A stretch of 34,600 nucleotides of DNA from the NCBI GenBank assembly GCA_043770215.1, contig JAYVIQ010000066.1, positions 1-34,600 of the forward strand, written 5' to 3'. The position numbers and the translations under genes are program-made. This document shows positions 1 to 7,552 of the stretch, in pieces. Source of the DNA: JAYVIQ01 sp043770215. Its GTDB lineage: Bacteria > Bacteroidota > Bacteroidia > Cytophagales > JAAEPT01. The notes under the pieces are model-generated. The model had not been told where the DNA came from and made no database searches. It worked only from the letters and a program-made list of their open reading frames with translations. Position 1 is the stretch's first letter. Each line of letters opens with the position of its first letter.

Positions 1-54
1 TCAACTTGGCTAATTTGTCAAGGAGGGTACTCCTATGGTTTTACTTTATTTTGA
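1..54 (+). CDS. C-terminal end of a gene cut by the window edge (possibly an outer-membrane protein)
   Basis: Frame 1 is open from the first base to a TGA at 52-54 and codes for 17 residues ending GGYSYGFTLF. Alternating aromatic residues with a terminal Phe resemble the last beta strand of outer-membrane barrel proteins. A hairpin follows 15 nt later, as expected at the end of a gene. The fragment is too short to identify, and frame 3 is also open through this stretch, so the reading frame is a guess. Confidence 0.3.
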   Translation, partial: STWLICQGGYSYGFTLF

Positions 55-69
55 AGTATAAAAATAATC

Positions 70-94
70 AGGGTTTACTTTTTCAGTAGACCCT
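70..94 (+). terminator. Hairpin, possible terminator of the upstream gene
   Basis: Arms 70-79 and 85-94 pair over 10 bp with one G-T wobble and a 5-nt loop. The T-rich run comes only at 107-113, about 12 nt after the stem, so it is not a textbook intrinsic terminator. Its place between the stop codon at 54 and the trp promoter supports a boundary role. Confidence 0.45.
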
Positions 95-121
95 AAATAA
101 CATACAATTTTTTTAAAAATG

Positions 122-152
122 TTTTATTTTATAAAACTCTCTCTTATCTTTG
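122..152 (+). promoter_or_regulatory. Predicted trp operon promoter (Bacteroidota type)
   Basis: TATCTTTG at 145-152 matches the Bacteroidota -7 consensus TAnnTTTG perfectly. Exactly 19 nt upstream lies TTTT (122-125), three of four matches to the -33 TTTG. Transcription would start near 156-158, at or beside the leader peptide ATG at 157. The element is seen directly; its use as a promoter is inferred. Confidence 0.6.
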
Positions 153-156
153 GAAT

Positions 157-213
157 ATGGATAATTTAAATGTAACGTTATGGCAATGTTGGAATAATCT
201 TTTAGGATTATAA
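157..213 (+). CDS. trpL: Putative trp leader peptide (18 aa, two Trp codons)
   Basis: This short frame reads MDNLNVTLWQCWNNLLGL followed by TAA. Trp codons lie at 181-183 and 190-192 (residues 9 and 12), far above chance for 18 codons. It sits between the predicted promoter and a terminator hairpin directly before trpE, which is the layout of ribosome-mediated attenuation. A ribosome stalled at the Trp codons would leave 215-222 free, while one that reaches the stop codon would cover it. No Shine-Dalgarno is seen, and the ATG lies within a few bases of the predicted transcription start, so translation may be leaderless. A 7-bp hairpin (194-200 with 205-211) overlaps the end of the frame and could act as a pause site. 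Confidence 0.68.
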   Translation: MDNLNVTLWQCWNNLLGL

Positions 214-214
214 C

Positions 215-276
215 TACTACGTTTGCGTGATTTTAATATTCTCAAAACATTAAAAGAAAGCTTGCTACATGTAGTA
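215..276 (+). promoter_or_regulatory. Candidate trp antiterminator pairing
   Basis: TACTACGT at 215-222 can pair with ATGTAGTA at 269-276: 8 bp with one G-T wobble. The second partner holds the loop and the first part of the descending arm of the terminator hairpin, so the two structures exclude each other. Position 215 is directly after the leader stop codon, so a ribosome at that stop would mask it. The pairing is seen in sequence; its role is inferred. Confidence 0.55.
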
Positions 277-290
277 AGCTTTTTTTATTT
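257..290 (+). terminator. Intrinsic terminator before trpE, candidate attenuator
   Basis: Arms 257-267 and 272-282 form an 11-bp stem (one G-T wobble) around the loop CATG, followed by seven T residues and an AT-rich tail to 290. The trpE start codon follows 9 nt later (or 33 nt for the alternative start). A strong terminator inside the 5' leader of a biosynthetic operon is best explained as an attenuator, given the Trp-rich leader frame upstream. Confidence 0.75.
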
Positions 291-298
291 ACTCATTT

Positions 299-1735
299 AT
301 GAGTTTTAAAAATAAAACATTTATGAATAAAATTAGATTAAATACAGTGCGCCATAAACTTGCTGGAGACATACACTCTCCAGTGTCAGTGTACTTAAAA
401 ATAAGAGATATTTTTCCTTTTAGTATATTGTTAGAAAGTTCAGATTACCATGGGCATGAGCACAGTTATTCTTATATCTGCTGCAACCCAATAGCTAAAT
501 TTGAAGTGGCAGACGAAAAAATATCCATTCAATTGCCAAATCAAGATGAAGTAATAAGCGATATAAAAGATAAAAGTGATGTGTTAAAGGCGCAACAAGA
601 TTTTTATCAGTCTTTTGATGCTATAGACAAAATAGATGGATTGGTATGCAATGGGGTTTTTGGGTACACCTCTTACGACTCTGTTCGATATTTTGAAGAT
701 GTAGAGATACAAAAATTTGAAGATGATAGCCGAAGAATACCAGATATGGTTTATAGGGTTTATCGTAATGTTTTGGTTTTTAATCATTTTAATGATGAAC
801 TAATTGTTTTTAATCATAGCCTAGAAGGTGAAGATTCTAACATAGAAGAGATGCTTGCCATATTGCAAAAAAAAGACTTCTCTATGTTTAACTTTGAAAC
901 CAAAGGAGAGGTAAGCTCTAATATTGATGATCTGCAGTTTATGGATATGGTACAAAAAGGAAAAGACCATTGCCAGCGCGGAGATGTTTTTCAGATTGTA
1001 GTCTCTAGGAGGTTTGAACAAAAATTTGAAGGGGATGATTTTCAAGTTTATAGAGCCCTTAGAAGTATAAATCCATCGCCATATTTGTTTTATTACGACT
1101 TTGGCGGATTTAAAATTTTTGGTTCATCGCCAGAAGCACAAATTGTAATCAAAGAAGGAAAAGCAACCATTTTTCCTATAGCTGGTACATTTAGACGTAC
1201 AGGCAATGACAAAGAAGATTATGACTTAGCAAAAAAACTATTTAATGATCCTAAAGAAGTATGCGAGCATGTGATGTTGGTAGATTTGGCTAGGAATGAT
1301 TTGAGTAGACATGGATCTGAAGTTACGGTTGAAACCTTTAAAGAGATACAATATTATTCTCACGTAATTCATATGGTATCAAAAGTGAGTGGCCGTTTGG
1401 ATGAGGACACCAAACCTTTGCAGTTGGTTGCAGATACTTTCCCAGCAGGTACATTAAGTGGAGCACCCAAGCACAATGCTATGGGTTTGATAAATAAGTA
1501 CGAAAACAGCAACAGAGGGCTATATGGAGGTGCAATTGGTATGTTAGGTTTTGACGGAACTTACAATCATGCAATTATGATAAGGACATTTTTGAGCAAG
1601 GCCAACTCACTTTACTACCAAGCAGGTGCTGGAGTAGTTGCAAAGAGTGTGGTTGAGAGCGAGTTACAAGAAGTAAATAATAAATTGGCGGCGCTTTCAA
1701 AAGCCATGTTGATTGCAAATGAAATGAAGAATTGA
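299..1735 (+). CDS. trpE: Anthranilate synthase component I
   Basis: Makes anthranilate from chorismate, using ammonia passed from TrpG; first committed step of tryptophan synthesis, in the cytoplasm. The 478-aa product has the N-terminal LLES motif (about 44-47), which in this family forms part of the tryptophan feedback site. It also has the C-terminal chorismate-binding core: PIAGTFRRTG (293-302), HVMLVDLARNDL (324-335), LSGAPKHNAM (386-395) and GAGVVAKS near 443. Full length. A second ATG at 323 gives 470 aa starting MNKIRLNT, which fits family N-termini better and leaves more room after the terminator; I keep 299 as the outer limit. No Shine-Dalgarno is visible at either start. First gene of the operon; trpG starts 1 nt after its stop. 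Confidence 0.97.
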   Translation: MSFKNKTFMNKIRLNTVRHKLAGDIHSPVSVYLKIRDIFPFSILLESSDYHGHEHSYSYICCNPIAKFEVADEKISIQLPNQDEVISDIKDKSDVLKAQQDFYQSFDAIDKIDGLVCNGVFGYTSYDSVRYFEDVEIQKFEDDSRRIPDMVYRVYRNVLVFNHFNDELIVFNHSLEGEDSNIEEMLAILQKKDFSMFNFETKGEVSSNIDDLQFMDMVQKGKDHCQRGDVFQIVVSRRFEQKFEGDDFQVYRALRSINPSPYLFYYDFGGFKIFGSSPEAQIVIKEGKATIFPIAGTFRRTGNDKEDYDLAKKLFNDPKEVCEHVMLVDLARNDLSRHGSEVTVETFKEIQYYSHVIHMVSKVSGRLDEDTKPLQLVADTFPAGTLSGAPKHNAMGLINKYENSNRGLYGGAIGMLGFDGTYNHAIMIRTFLSKANSLYYQAGAGVVAKSVVESELQEVNNKLAALSKAMLIANEMKN

Positions 1736-1736
1736 G

Positions 1737-2303
1737 ATGAAAATATTAGTTTTAGATAATTACGATTCATTTACTTACAATTTGGTGCATATCATCAAAG
1801 AACTTGGTTACAAGGTAGATGTAATAAGAAACGATAAAATTTCCGTAGAAGAAGTTGGTGTATATGATAAAATATTGCTGTCACCTGGTCCGGGAATTCC
1901 AGAGGAAGCTGGCATAATGCATGAGGTTATTAGAACATATGGTCCTACAAAATCTATTTTGGGTGTGTGTTTAGGGCATCAGGGTATAGGAGAGGTATAC
2001 GGCTCTAAACTTACCAATATGGATACAGTTTTGCATGGTTTTGGAATGGAAACAACAATAGTAGACAAAACGTGTAAGCTTTTTGCTGGTATACCAGAAA
2101 AATTTATTACAGGCAGATACCATAGCTGGGTTGTAGATGAGCATGCCTTATCAGATCAGTTGGTTCTAACAGCAATAGGTGTAGATGGTAAAATCATGGG
2201 CTTGAGGCACAAAAAATATGATGTGATTGGGGTACAGTTTCATCCAGAATCTATTTTAACAGAAAATGGAAAATTGATGATGAAGAATTGGTTAGAAAAC
2301 TAA
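1737..2303 (+). CDS. trpG: Anthranilate synthase component II (glutamine amidotransferase)
   Basis: Class I glutamine amidotransferase that releases ammonia from glutamine and passes it to TrpE. The 188-aa product has the oxyanion motif SPGPG (49-53), the nucleophile Cys78 in GVCLGHQ, and the catalytic His169 and Glu171 in HPES. Length is normal for a stand-alone TrpG. It could also serve folate synthesis (as PabA), since these subunits are often shared; nothing here decides that, but its 1-nt spacing from trpE argues for tryptophan synthesis as the main role. Confidence 0.96.
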   Translation: MKILVLDNYDSFTYNLVHIIKELGYKVDVIRNDKISVEEVGVYDKILLSPGPGIPEEAGIMHEVIRTYGPTKSILGVCLGHQGIGEVYGSKLTNMDTVLHGFGMETTIVDKTCKLFAGIPEKFITGRYHSWVVDEHALSDQLVLTAIGVDGKIMGLRHKKYDVIGVQFHPESILTENGKLMMKNWLEN

Positions 2304-2388
2304 TAAACTATTAATACACTAAGTTTATACTTTGAAAAACGTAATGTCTAAAAAAAACAATCTTTTAAGCAAAGAGTACAAAGGATAA

Positions 2389-3420
2389 GTGTCAAATTTT
2401 GATCCTTTTGCAAAAAAAATATATGACAATATGAAGGAAATCCTAAATAAATTATTTTCTAGCTATCTGCTCTCCAAACAAGAAGCAAAGTCTATTTTAC
2501 TTTCATTAGGAAAAGGTGAGTTTGATCCTATTCAAATAGCTTCTTTTTTAACGGTTTTCAATCTTAGAAGCATTACCGTAGATGAATTGGCAGGTTTTAG
2601 AGAAGCCATGTTAGAACTTTGTATACGTGTAAATTTATCTGATTTTGATGCTGTAGACATTGTGGGAACTGGCGGAGATGGTAAAGATACTTTTAATATT
2701 TCCACAACCTCAGCACTTGTAGTTGCAGGGGCTGGTTATAAAGTTGCTAAACACGGCAATTATGGAGTTTCTTCTAGTTGTGGCAGTAGCAATGTATTAG
2801 AATATTTAGGCGTTAAATTCTCAAGCAACCAAGATACACTTAAAAAGGCTTTAGATGTGGCAGGCTTTTGTATGATGCATGCACCATTGTTTCACCCAGC
2901 CATGAAATATGTGGCTCCTGTGCGCAAAGCCATGCAAGTTAGGACATTTTTTAATATTTTGGGTCCAATGATTAATCCCAGTTTCCCCAAAAAACATGCG
3001 CATGGAGTGTTTAATCTTGCAACATTAAGACTCTATGCTTACCAACATAATCAAACCACAGATACATTTAAAATTATACATGCCTTAGATGGATATGATG
3101 AAATTTCATTGACCTCTGATACAAAAGTATATAGCAATAAAGGAGAATTTTTGTATAGCCCAAAAGATTTAGGATTTAATAAACTTGCCCAAAAAGACCT
3201 ATGGGGAGGTTCAACCATAGAAGAGAGTGCCAAAATATTGAGTTGTATTATAGAGGGAAAAGGCACCGAAGCACAGCAAAATGCAGTATTGGCAAATGCA
3301 TCTATGGCAATCACAGTGGCAGACTCTAGTTTAAGCTTTACAGAAGCAAAAGCTAAGGCAAAAGAATCTATAGATAGTGGCAACGCTAAACTGGTTTTGA
3401 GTAAATTGTTATCGCTTTAG
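2389..3420 (+). CDS. trpD: Anthranilate phosphoribosyltransferase
   Basis: Transfers phosphoribosyl from PRPP to anthranilate. Seen: the PRPP-binding GTGGDGKDTFNIST (93-106), KHGNYGVSSSCGSSN (121-135) and VRTFFNILGP (184-193). The 343-aa form begins at GTG (2389), preceded by AAGGA at 2380-2384. An in-frame ATG at 2431 gives 329 aa starting MKEILNKLF, which matches how family members usually begin, so 2431 may be the real start. There is an 85-nt gap after trpG and a 109-nt gap before trpC, both without a clear terminator. It is the separate TrpD, not fused to TrpG. Confidence 0.96.
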   Translation: MSNFDPFAKKIYDNMKEILNKLFSSYLLSKQEAKSILLSLGKGEFDPIQIASFLTVFNLRSITVDELAGFREAMLELCIRVNLSDFDAVDIVGTGGDGKDTFNISTTSALVVAGAGYKVAKHGNYGVSSSCGSSNVLEYLGVKFSSNQDTLKKALDVAGFCMMHAPLFHPAMKYVAPVRKAMQVRTFFNILGPMINPSFPKKHAHGVFNLATLRLYAYQHNQTTDTFKIIHALDGYDEISLTSDTKVYSNKGEFLYSPKDLGFNKLAQKDLWGGSTIEESAKILSCIIEGKGTEAQQNAVLANASMAITVADSSLSFTEAKAKAKESIDSGNAKLVLSKLLSL

Positions 3421-3529
3421 TATAGTATTTCAGCAATAGATGAAAAAGAAACTTGTAAGGTTGTTTTTTTAAATAAAATACTAGGAAATAATAATAAACA
3501 AAAAGTACATTTGTTACAGACAACTAAGA

Positions 3530-4330
3530 ATGAATATACTAGATAAAATAGTAGAAAATACAAAAAAAGAAGTTCAAGAGCGTAAGCAATTGATTTCTAT
3601 AAATGAATTAGAAAAAAGTGATTTTTTTGAAAGAAAAACGCATAGTGCAATCAATTTTTTTCCACCATATAATAAAGAGCTCTCTGGAATCATTGCAGAG
3701 TATAAAAGACAGTCTCCGTCTAAAGGCATAATAAATGCAACCACAGATGTAGAGTTTATAACCAAAGGGTATGCAGATGCAGGTGCTTCTATGTTGTCTG
3801 TACTTGCTGAAGAAATGTATTTTGGCGGATCTATGGAGTTTGTAACACGAGCTAGAATTGCAAACAATATCCCTGTTCTAAGAAAAGATTTTATCATTGA
3901 TGAGTATCAGGTTATAGAAGCTAAATCTATAGGGGCAGATGCCATTTTGCTTATTGCAGCGTGCCTTAGTCGTAAAGAAATGATAGACTTGGGTCAATTA
4001 GCACATTCTTTGGGATTAAGCGTACTTATGGAAGTCCATAATGAAGAGGAATTAGAAAATTGTATAAACCCCTACATAGATTTATTGGGTGTAAACAATA
4101 GAAATTTAAAAACTTTTGAGGTAAATATAGAAACATCTATATCTTTGGTAAATAAAATACCAATTGAATTTATAAAAGTGTCAGAAAGTGGCTTGTCAGA
4201 TGCAGAAACGATTAATAAACTCAAAGCCTACGGCTATACGGGGTTTTTAATTGGAGAAACATTCATGAAAACAGATAATCCGCCAAAAGCATTAGAACAG
4301 TTAGTAAACAATTTAAAAAAAACAATTTAA
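3530..4330 (+). CDS. trpC: Indole-3-glycerol phosphate synthase
   Basis: Closes the ring of CdRP to give indole-3-glycerol phosphate with loss of CO2. The 266-aa TIM barrel shows AEYKRQSPSKG (56-66, holding the substrate-binding Lys), LRKDF (117-121, catalytic Lys), MEVH with its Glu (about 167-170), GVNNRNL (187-193) and VSESGL (217-222). It is monofunctional; the TrpF activity is encoded separately at 4770. The DUF4259 gene begins 4 nt after its stop. Confidence 0.96.
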   Translation: MNILDKIVENTKKEVQERKQLISINELEKSDFFERKTHSAINFFPPYNKELSGIIAEYKRQSPSKGIINATTDVEFITKGYADAGASMLSVLAEEMYFGGSMEFVTRARIANNIPVLRKDFIIDEYQVIEAKSIGADAILLIAACLSRKEMIDLGQLAHSLGLSVLMEVHNEEELENCINPYIDLLGVNNRNLKTFEVNIETSISLVNKIPIEFIKVSESGLSDAETINKLKAYGYTGFLIGETFMKTDNPPKALEQLVNNLKKTI

Positions 4331-4334
4331 AACC

Positions 4335-4751
4335 ATGGGAGCTTGGGGAGTAGGTATATTTGAAGATGATGCCGCTTATGATTGGGTTGATAAAATCCTA
4401 GATTCTGATGAACCAGAAGAGATTTTTGAGTCTATATTTGTATATGCAGTAGACACAAATTATGTTGAATATGACGATTGCCATGGTGTGACTGTAAGTG
4501 CTGCCGTAATAGATATGTTGCTCAATAACACCAACTATCATCTAGAAGAAGAAGATTTGACAGATTGGGTAAAAGAAAAAAGAGCTTCTTTAAAAGTGAA
4601 ATCTATTGTGCCAATAGCTATAAAGGCATTAAAAGTTATAATTGGCAAAAAATCTGAATTGCATGAACTTTGGCAAGAAAATGAGGCGGAATATGATTTT
4701 TGGAAAGATAAAATTGAGCGTCTAATTTCTAGGTTAAGTAGTGTAAAATAA
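4335..4751 (+). CDS. DUF4259 family protein inside the trp operon
   Basis: A 138-aa acidic protein with the family's typical opening MGAWGVGIFEDDAAYDW, a middle segment around YDDCHGVTVSAA, and a helical C-terminus rich in Glu and Lys. No signal peptide or membrane segment, so probably cytoplasmic. The family has no established function. It lies 4 nt after trpC and 18 nt before trpF on the same strand, so it should be made together with the tryptophan enzymes. That may mean a role tied to the pathway or simply a hitchhiker. Its base composition is like its neighbours, giving no sign of recent transfer. Confidence 0.8.
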   Translation: MGAWGVGIFEDDAAYDWVDKILDSDEPEEIFESIFVYAVDTNYVEYDDCHGVTVSAAVIDMLLNNTNYHLEEEDLTDWVKEKRASLKVKSIVPIAIKALKVIIGKKSELHELWQENEAEYDFWKDKIERLISRLSSVK

Positions 4752-4769
4752 TTCAAAGAAAGTTCATTA

Positions 4770-5384
4770 ATGTTTGAAAATATAAAAATCAAGGTGTGTG
4801 GATTGACAAGTCCAGACAACATAAAAGCTGTAGATGAACTTGGCGTTGCATACCTTGGATTTATTTTTTATCCTAAATCCAAAAGAGATGCTACTGCTTT
4901 AGATCCTGAAACTATTCGATTTGTAAAGGCCAAAAAAGTAGGGGTTTTTGTAAATGAAGGCTTGTATGATATAGTGCAAAAGGTAATAAAGTATAAACTG
5001 GATGCTGTACAATTGCATGGAGATGAAACCCCAGAGGAATGTGCATATTTGAAAAAACTTGGGTTAGAAGTTTTTAAAGTTTTTTCTGTAGACGAAGACT
5101 TTGATTTTTTAGAATTAGAAAACTACAAAACAAGTGCACACTTTTTTTTGTTTGATACAAAAGGCAAAGAACGTGGTGGAAATGGAATTGCATTTGATTG
5201 GGATATTTTGAAAAAGTATGACAATCAGATGCCATTGATTCTTAGCGGAGGTATAAATCCAGAAAACATAATCCAAGCCAAAGCATTAGATTACCTAAAT
5301 CTTTATGCCTTAGATTTGAACAGTGGATTTGAATTAGAGCCTGGTATCAAAGACATACAAGCATTACAACAAGCATTAAAATAA
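4770..5384 (+). CDS. trpF: Phosphoribosylanthranilate isomerase
   Basis: Converts PRA to CdRP by an Amadori rearrangement. The 204-aa TIM barrel has KVCGLT with the catalytic Cys10, QLHGDE (81-86), the catalytic Asp129 in LFDTK, the phosphate-binding GGNGIAFDW (136-144) and LSGGI followed later by DLNSG near the C-terminus. Normal length. It lies 8 nt before trpB. Confidence 0.96.
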   Translation: MFENIKIKVCGLTSPDNIKAVDELGVAYLGFIFYPKSKRDATALDPETIRFVKAKKVGVFVNEGLYDIVQKVIKYKLDAVQLHGDETPEECAYLKKLGLEVFKVFSVDEDFDFLELENYKTSAHFFLFDTKGKERGGNGIAFDWDILKKYDNQMPLILSGGINPENIIQAKALDYLNLYALDLNSGFELEPGIKDIQALQQALK

Positions 5385-5392
5385 AGTCAAAA

Positions 5393-6580
5393 ATGACTAC
5401 AAATCATAATATAAACGATAGAGGATATTACGGACAATTTGGCGGTGCTTACGTGCCAGAAATGTTACATCCAAACGTAGCAGAATTACAAGAAAACTAC
5501 TTGAAAATTATTTATTCAGAAGAGTTTCAAGAAGAGTTTCAATTGCTTTTGCGTGATTTTGTAGGTAGGCCTACACCTCTTTATTTTGCCAAACGACTCT
5601 CTGAAAAATATGGAGCCAAAGTGTACCTAAAAAGAGAAGATTTGTGCCATACAGGAGCTCACAAAGTAAACAATACTTTAGGTCAAATATTACTTGCTAA
5701 ACGCTTAGGCAAAACCAGAATCATTGCAGAAACAGGAGCAGGTCAGCATGGTGTGGCAACAGCTACAATGTGTGCTTTAATGGGCTTACCCTGTATTGTG
5801 TACATGGGAGAGATAGACATAGAGCGTCAAAAACCAAACGTAGAGCGCATGCGTATCTTGGGGGCCGAAGTAAGACCAGCTGTAAGTGGAAGCAAAACAT
5901 TAAAAGATGCTACCAACGAAGCCATAAGAGATTGGATAAATAATCCAGAAGACACGCATTATATTATAGGTTCAGTAGTTGGTCCGCATCCTTACCCTGA
6001 TATGGTAGCTAGGTTTCAGTCTGTGATTTCAGAAGAGATAAAAAAACAATTGTTTCAAAAAGAAGGTAGAGAAAATCCAGACTATGTAGTAGCCTGTGTA
6101 GGCGGGGGCAGCAATGCAGCCGGTGCTTTTTATCATTACTTAAACAATTTAGATGTTGCATTAGTAGCTGTAGAAGCAGCAGGATTTGGAGTAAATTCTG
6201 GCAAAAGTGCTGCAACTACCGTACTTGGTTCTGTAGGGGTTTTGCACGGGAGTAAATCTTTAGTCATGCAAACCGAAGATGGGCAAGTGGTAGAGCCACA
6301 TTCTATTTCAGCAGGTTTAGATTACCCTGGCATTGGACCTATGCACGCTTATTTATTTGATAGCGGAAGAGGTATTTATTATAGCGCTACAGATGATGAG
6401 GCTTATGCTGCAGGCATAGAATTAAGTAGATTAGAAGGCATTATTCCTGCTCTAGAAACTGCTCATGCTATGGTGGCACTTCAAAAAATGGATCTAAAAC
6501 CTAGTGATATAGTAGTTATAAATCTTAGTGGAAGAGGAGATAAAGATTTACAAACATACATAGATAGGGGTGGGTATTAA
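5393..6580 (+). CDS. trpB: Tryptophan synthase beta chain
   Basis: Joins indole (delivered by TrpA through a tunnel) with serine to make tryptophan, using PLP. The 395-aa product has GGAYVPE near 17-23, the PLP Lys91 in HTGAHKVNN, GAGQHG (115-120), and the phosphate-binding glycine-rich GGGSNAAG (about 237-244). Length and motifs are those of the common TrpB1 form. It lies 48 nt before trpA. Confidence 0.98.
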   Translation: MTTNHNINDRGYYGQFGGAYVPEMLHPNVAELQENYLKIIYSEEFQEEFQLLLRDFVGRPTPLYFAKRLSEKYGAKVYLKREDLCHTGAHKVNNTLGQILLAKRLGKTRIIAETGAGQHGVATATMCALMGLPCIVYMGEIDIERQKPNVERMRILGAEVRPAVSGSKTLKDATNEAIRDWINNPEDTHYIIGSVVGPHPYPDMVARFQSVISEEIKKQLFQKEGRENPDYVVACVGGGSNAAGAFYHYLNNLDVALVAVEAAGFGVNSGKSAATTVLGSVGVLHGSKSLVMQTEDGQVVEPHSISAGLDYPGIGPMHAYLFDSGRGIYYSATDDEAYAAGIELSRLEGIIPALETAHAMVALQKMDLKPSDIVVINLSGRGDKDLQTYIDRGGY

Positions 6581-6628
6581 TAAAAGTGACCTAGCAAATT
6601 AAATAGTAGACTTTTAGTAGTAAATATT

Positions 6629-7423
6629 ATGAAAAACAGATTAACAGAACTTTTTGAACATAAAAAAGAAAAGGTACTCAATATTTATTTCACAGCTGGT
6701 TACCCCAAACTAGATGATACAGTAAAAATTGCAGAATATTTGGAAAAAGCAGGCGCGGATGTTCTAGAAATAGGTATGCCTTACTCAGATCCAATAGCAG
6801 ATGGTCCTACCATACAAAAAAGTAGTGAAGCAGCTATTTCCAATGGTATGTCTATAAAGGTATTGTTGCAACAATTAAAAGATATTAGAAAAACAGTTTC
6901 TATCCCTATTTGTCTTATGGGGTATATAAACCCTGTTATGCAGTATGGTATAGAAAAGTTTTGCCGTGAAGCATCAAAATTAGGTGTAGATGCTCTAATA
7001 CTGCCAGATTTACCTTACCTAGAGTACAAAGAATTGTACCAACATGTTTTTGAAGAGTGTAATTTATCAAATATATTTTTGGTCACTCCGCAAACTACTG
7101 AAACTAGATTGAAAGACATAGATAATGTGTCTAGTGGATTTATTTACATAGTTTCTACCAACAGCACTACTGGCAACACCACAAAAGAGATGGCAAATAA
7201 TGGCATATCAGCTAGTGAAGATTATTTTCTAAGGATTCAAAATTCAGGACTGAAAAATCCTACGCTAATAGGATTCAATATTAAAGATAATGCTAGCTTT
7301 GAATTTGCTTCTAAATATTCAAACGGAGCCATCATTGGCTCAGCTTTTATAAATTTACTAACCAACTCAAACAACTTAAAAGATGATATAGAACAATACA
7401 TTGCTAAAGTAAAAGGAGTTTAG
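6629..7423 (+). CDS. trpA: Tryptophan synthase alpha chain
   Basis: Cleaves indole-3-glycerol phosphate to indole and glyceraldehyde 3-phosphate. The 264-aa TIM barrel has both acidic catalytic residues, Glu47 and Asp58, in EIGMPYSDPIADGP, the motif PDLP, and a glycine-rich phosphate site near the C-terminus (GFNIKD, IIGSAF). Last gene of the operon. No strong terminator is seen in the 129 nt before the next gene. Confidence 0.97.
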   Translation: MKNRLTELFEHKKEKVLNIYFTAGYPKLDDTVKIAEYLEKAGADVLEIGMPYSDPIADGPTIQKSSEAAISNGMSIKVLLQQLKDIRKTVSIPICLMGYINPVMQYGIEKFCREASKLGVDALILPDLPYLEYKELYQHVFEECNLSNIFLVTPQTTETRLKDIDNVSSGFIYIVSTNSTTGNTTKEMANNGISASEDYFLRIQNSGLKNPTLIGFNIKDNASFEFASKYSNGAIIGSAFINLLTNSNNLKDDIEQYIAKVKGV

Positions 7424-7552
7424 TGAATAATCATTTATCTACAATAGGATTCCGTAATATTTTATATTCTACTAGACATATACTTATATTAACATTTGTA
7501 TTGTATTAGTAAGAATAATCTAAAAAAGAAAGGCTTAAAAAGCTGATTATAA

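Noticed and set aside
257..290. Terminator of the gene at the left edge
   Set aside because: That gene seems to end at 54 and has its own hairpin at 70-94. The trp -7 element lies between it and this terminator, so the terminator is most simply part of the trp leader.
157..298. T-box riboswitch or TRAP-type control of the trp operon
   Set aside because: No T-box consensus or specifier loop, and no series of GAG/TAG repeats. The Trp-codon leader frame with a terminator fits ribosome-mediated attenuation better.
3051..3383. 110-codon minus-strand open frame inside trpD
   Set aside because: It lies wholly within the conserved trpD gene and has no upstream signals or family resemblance.
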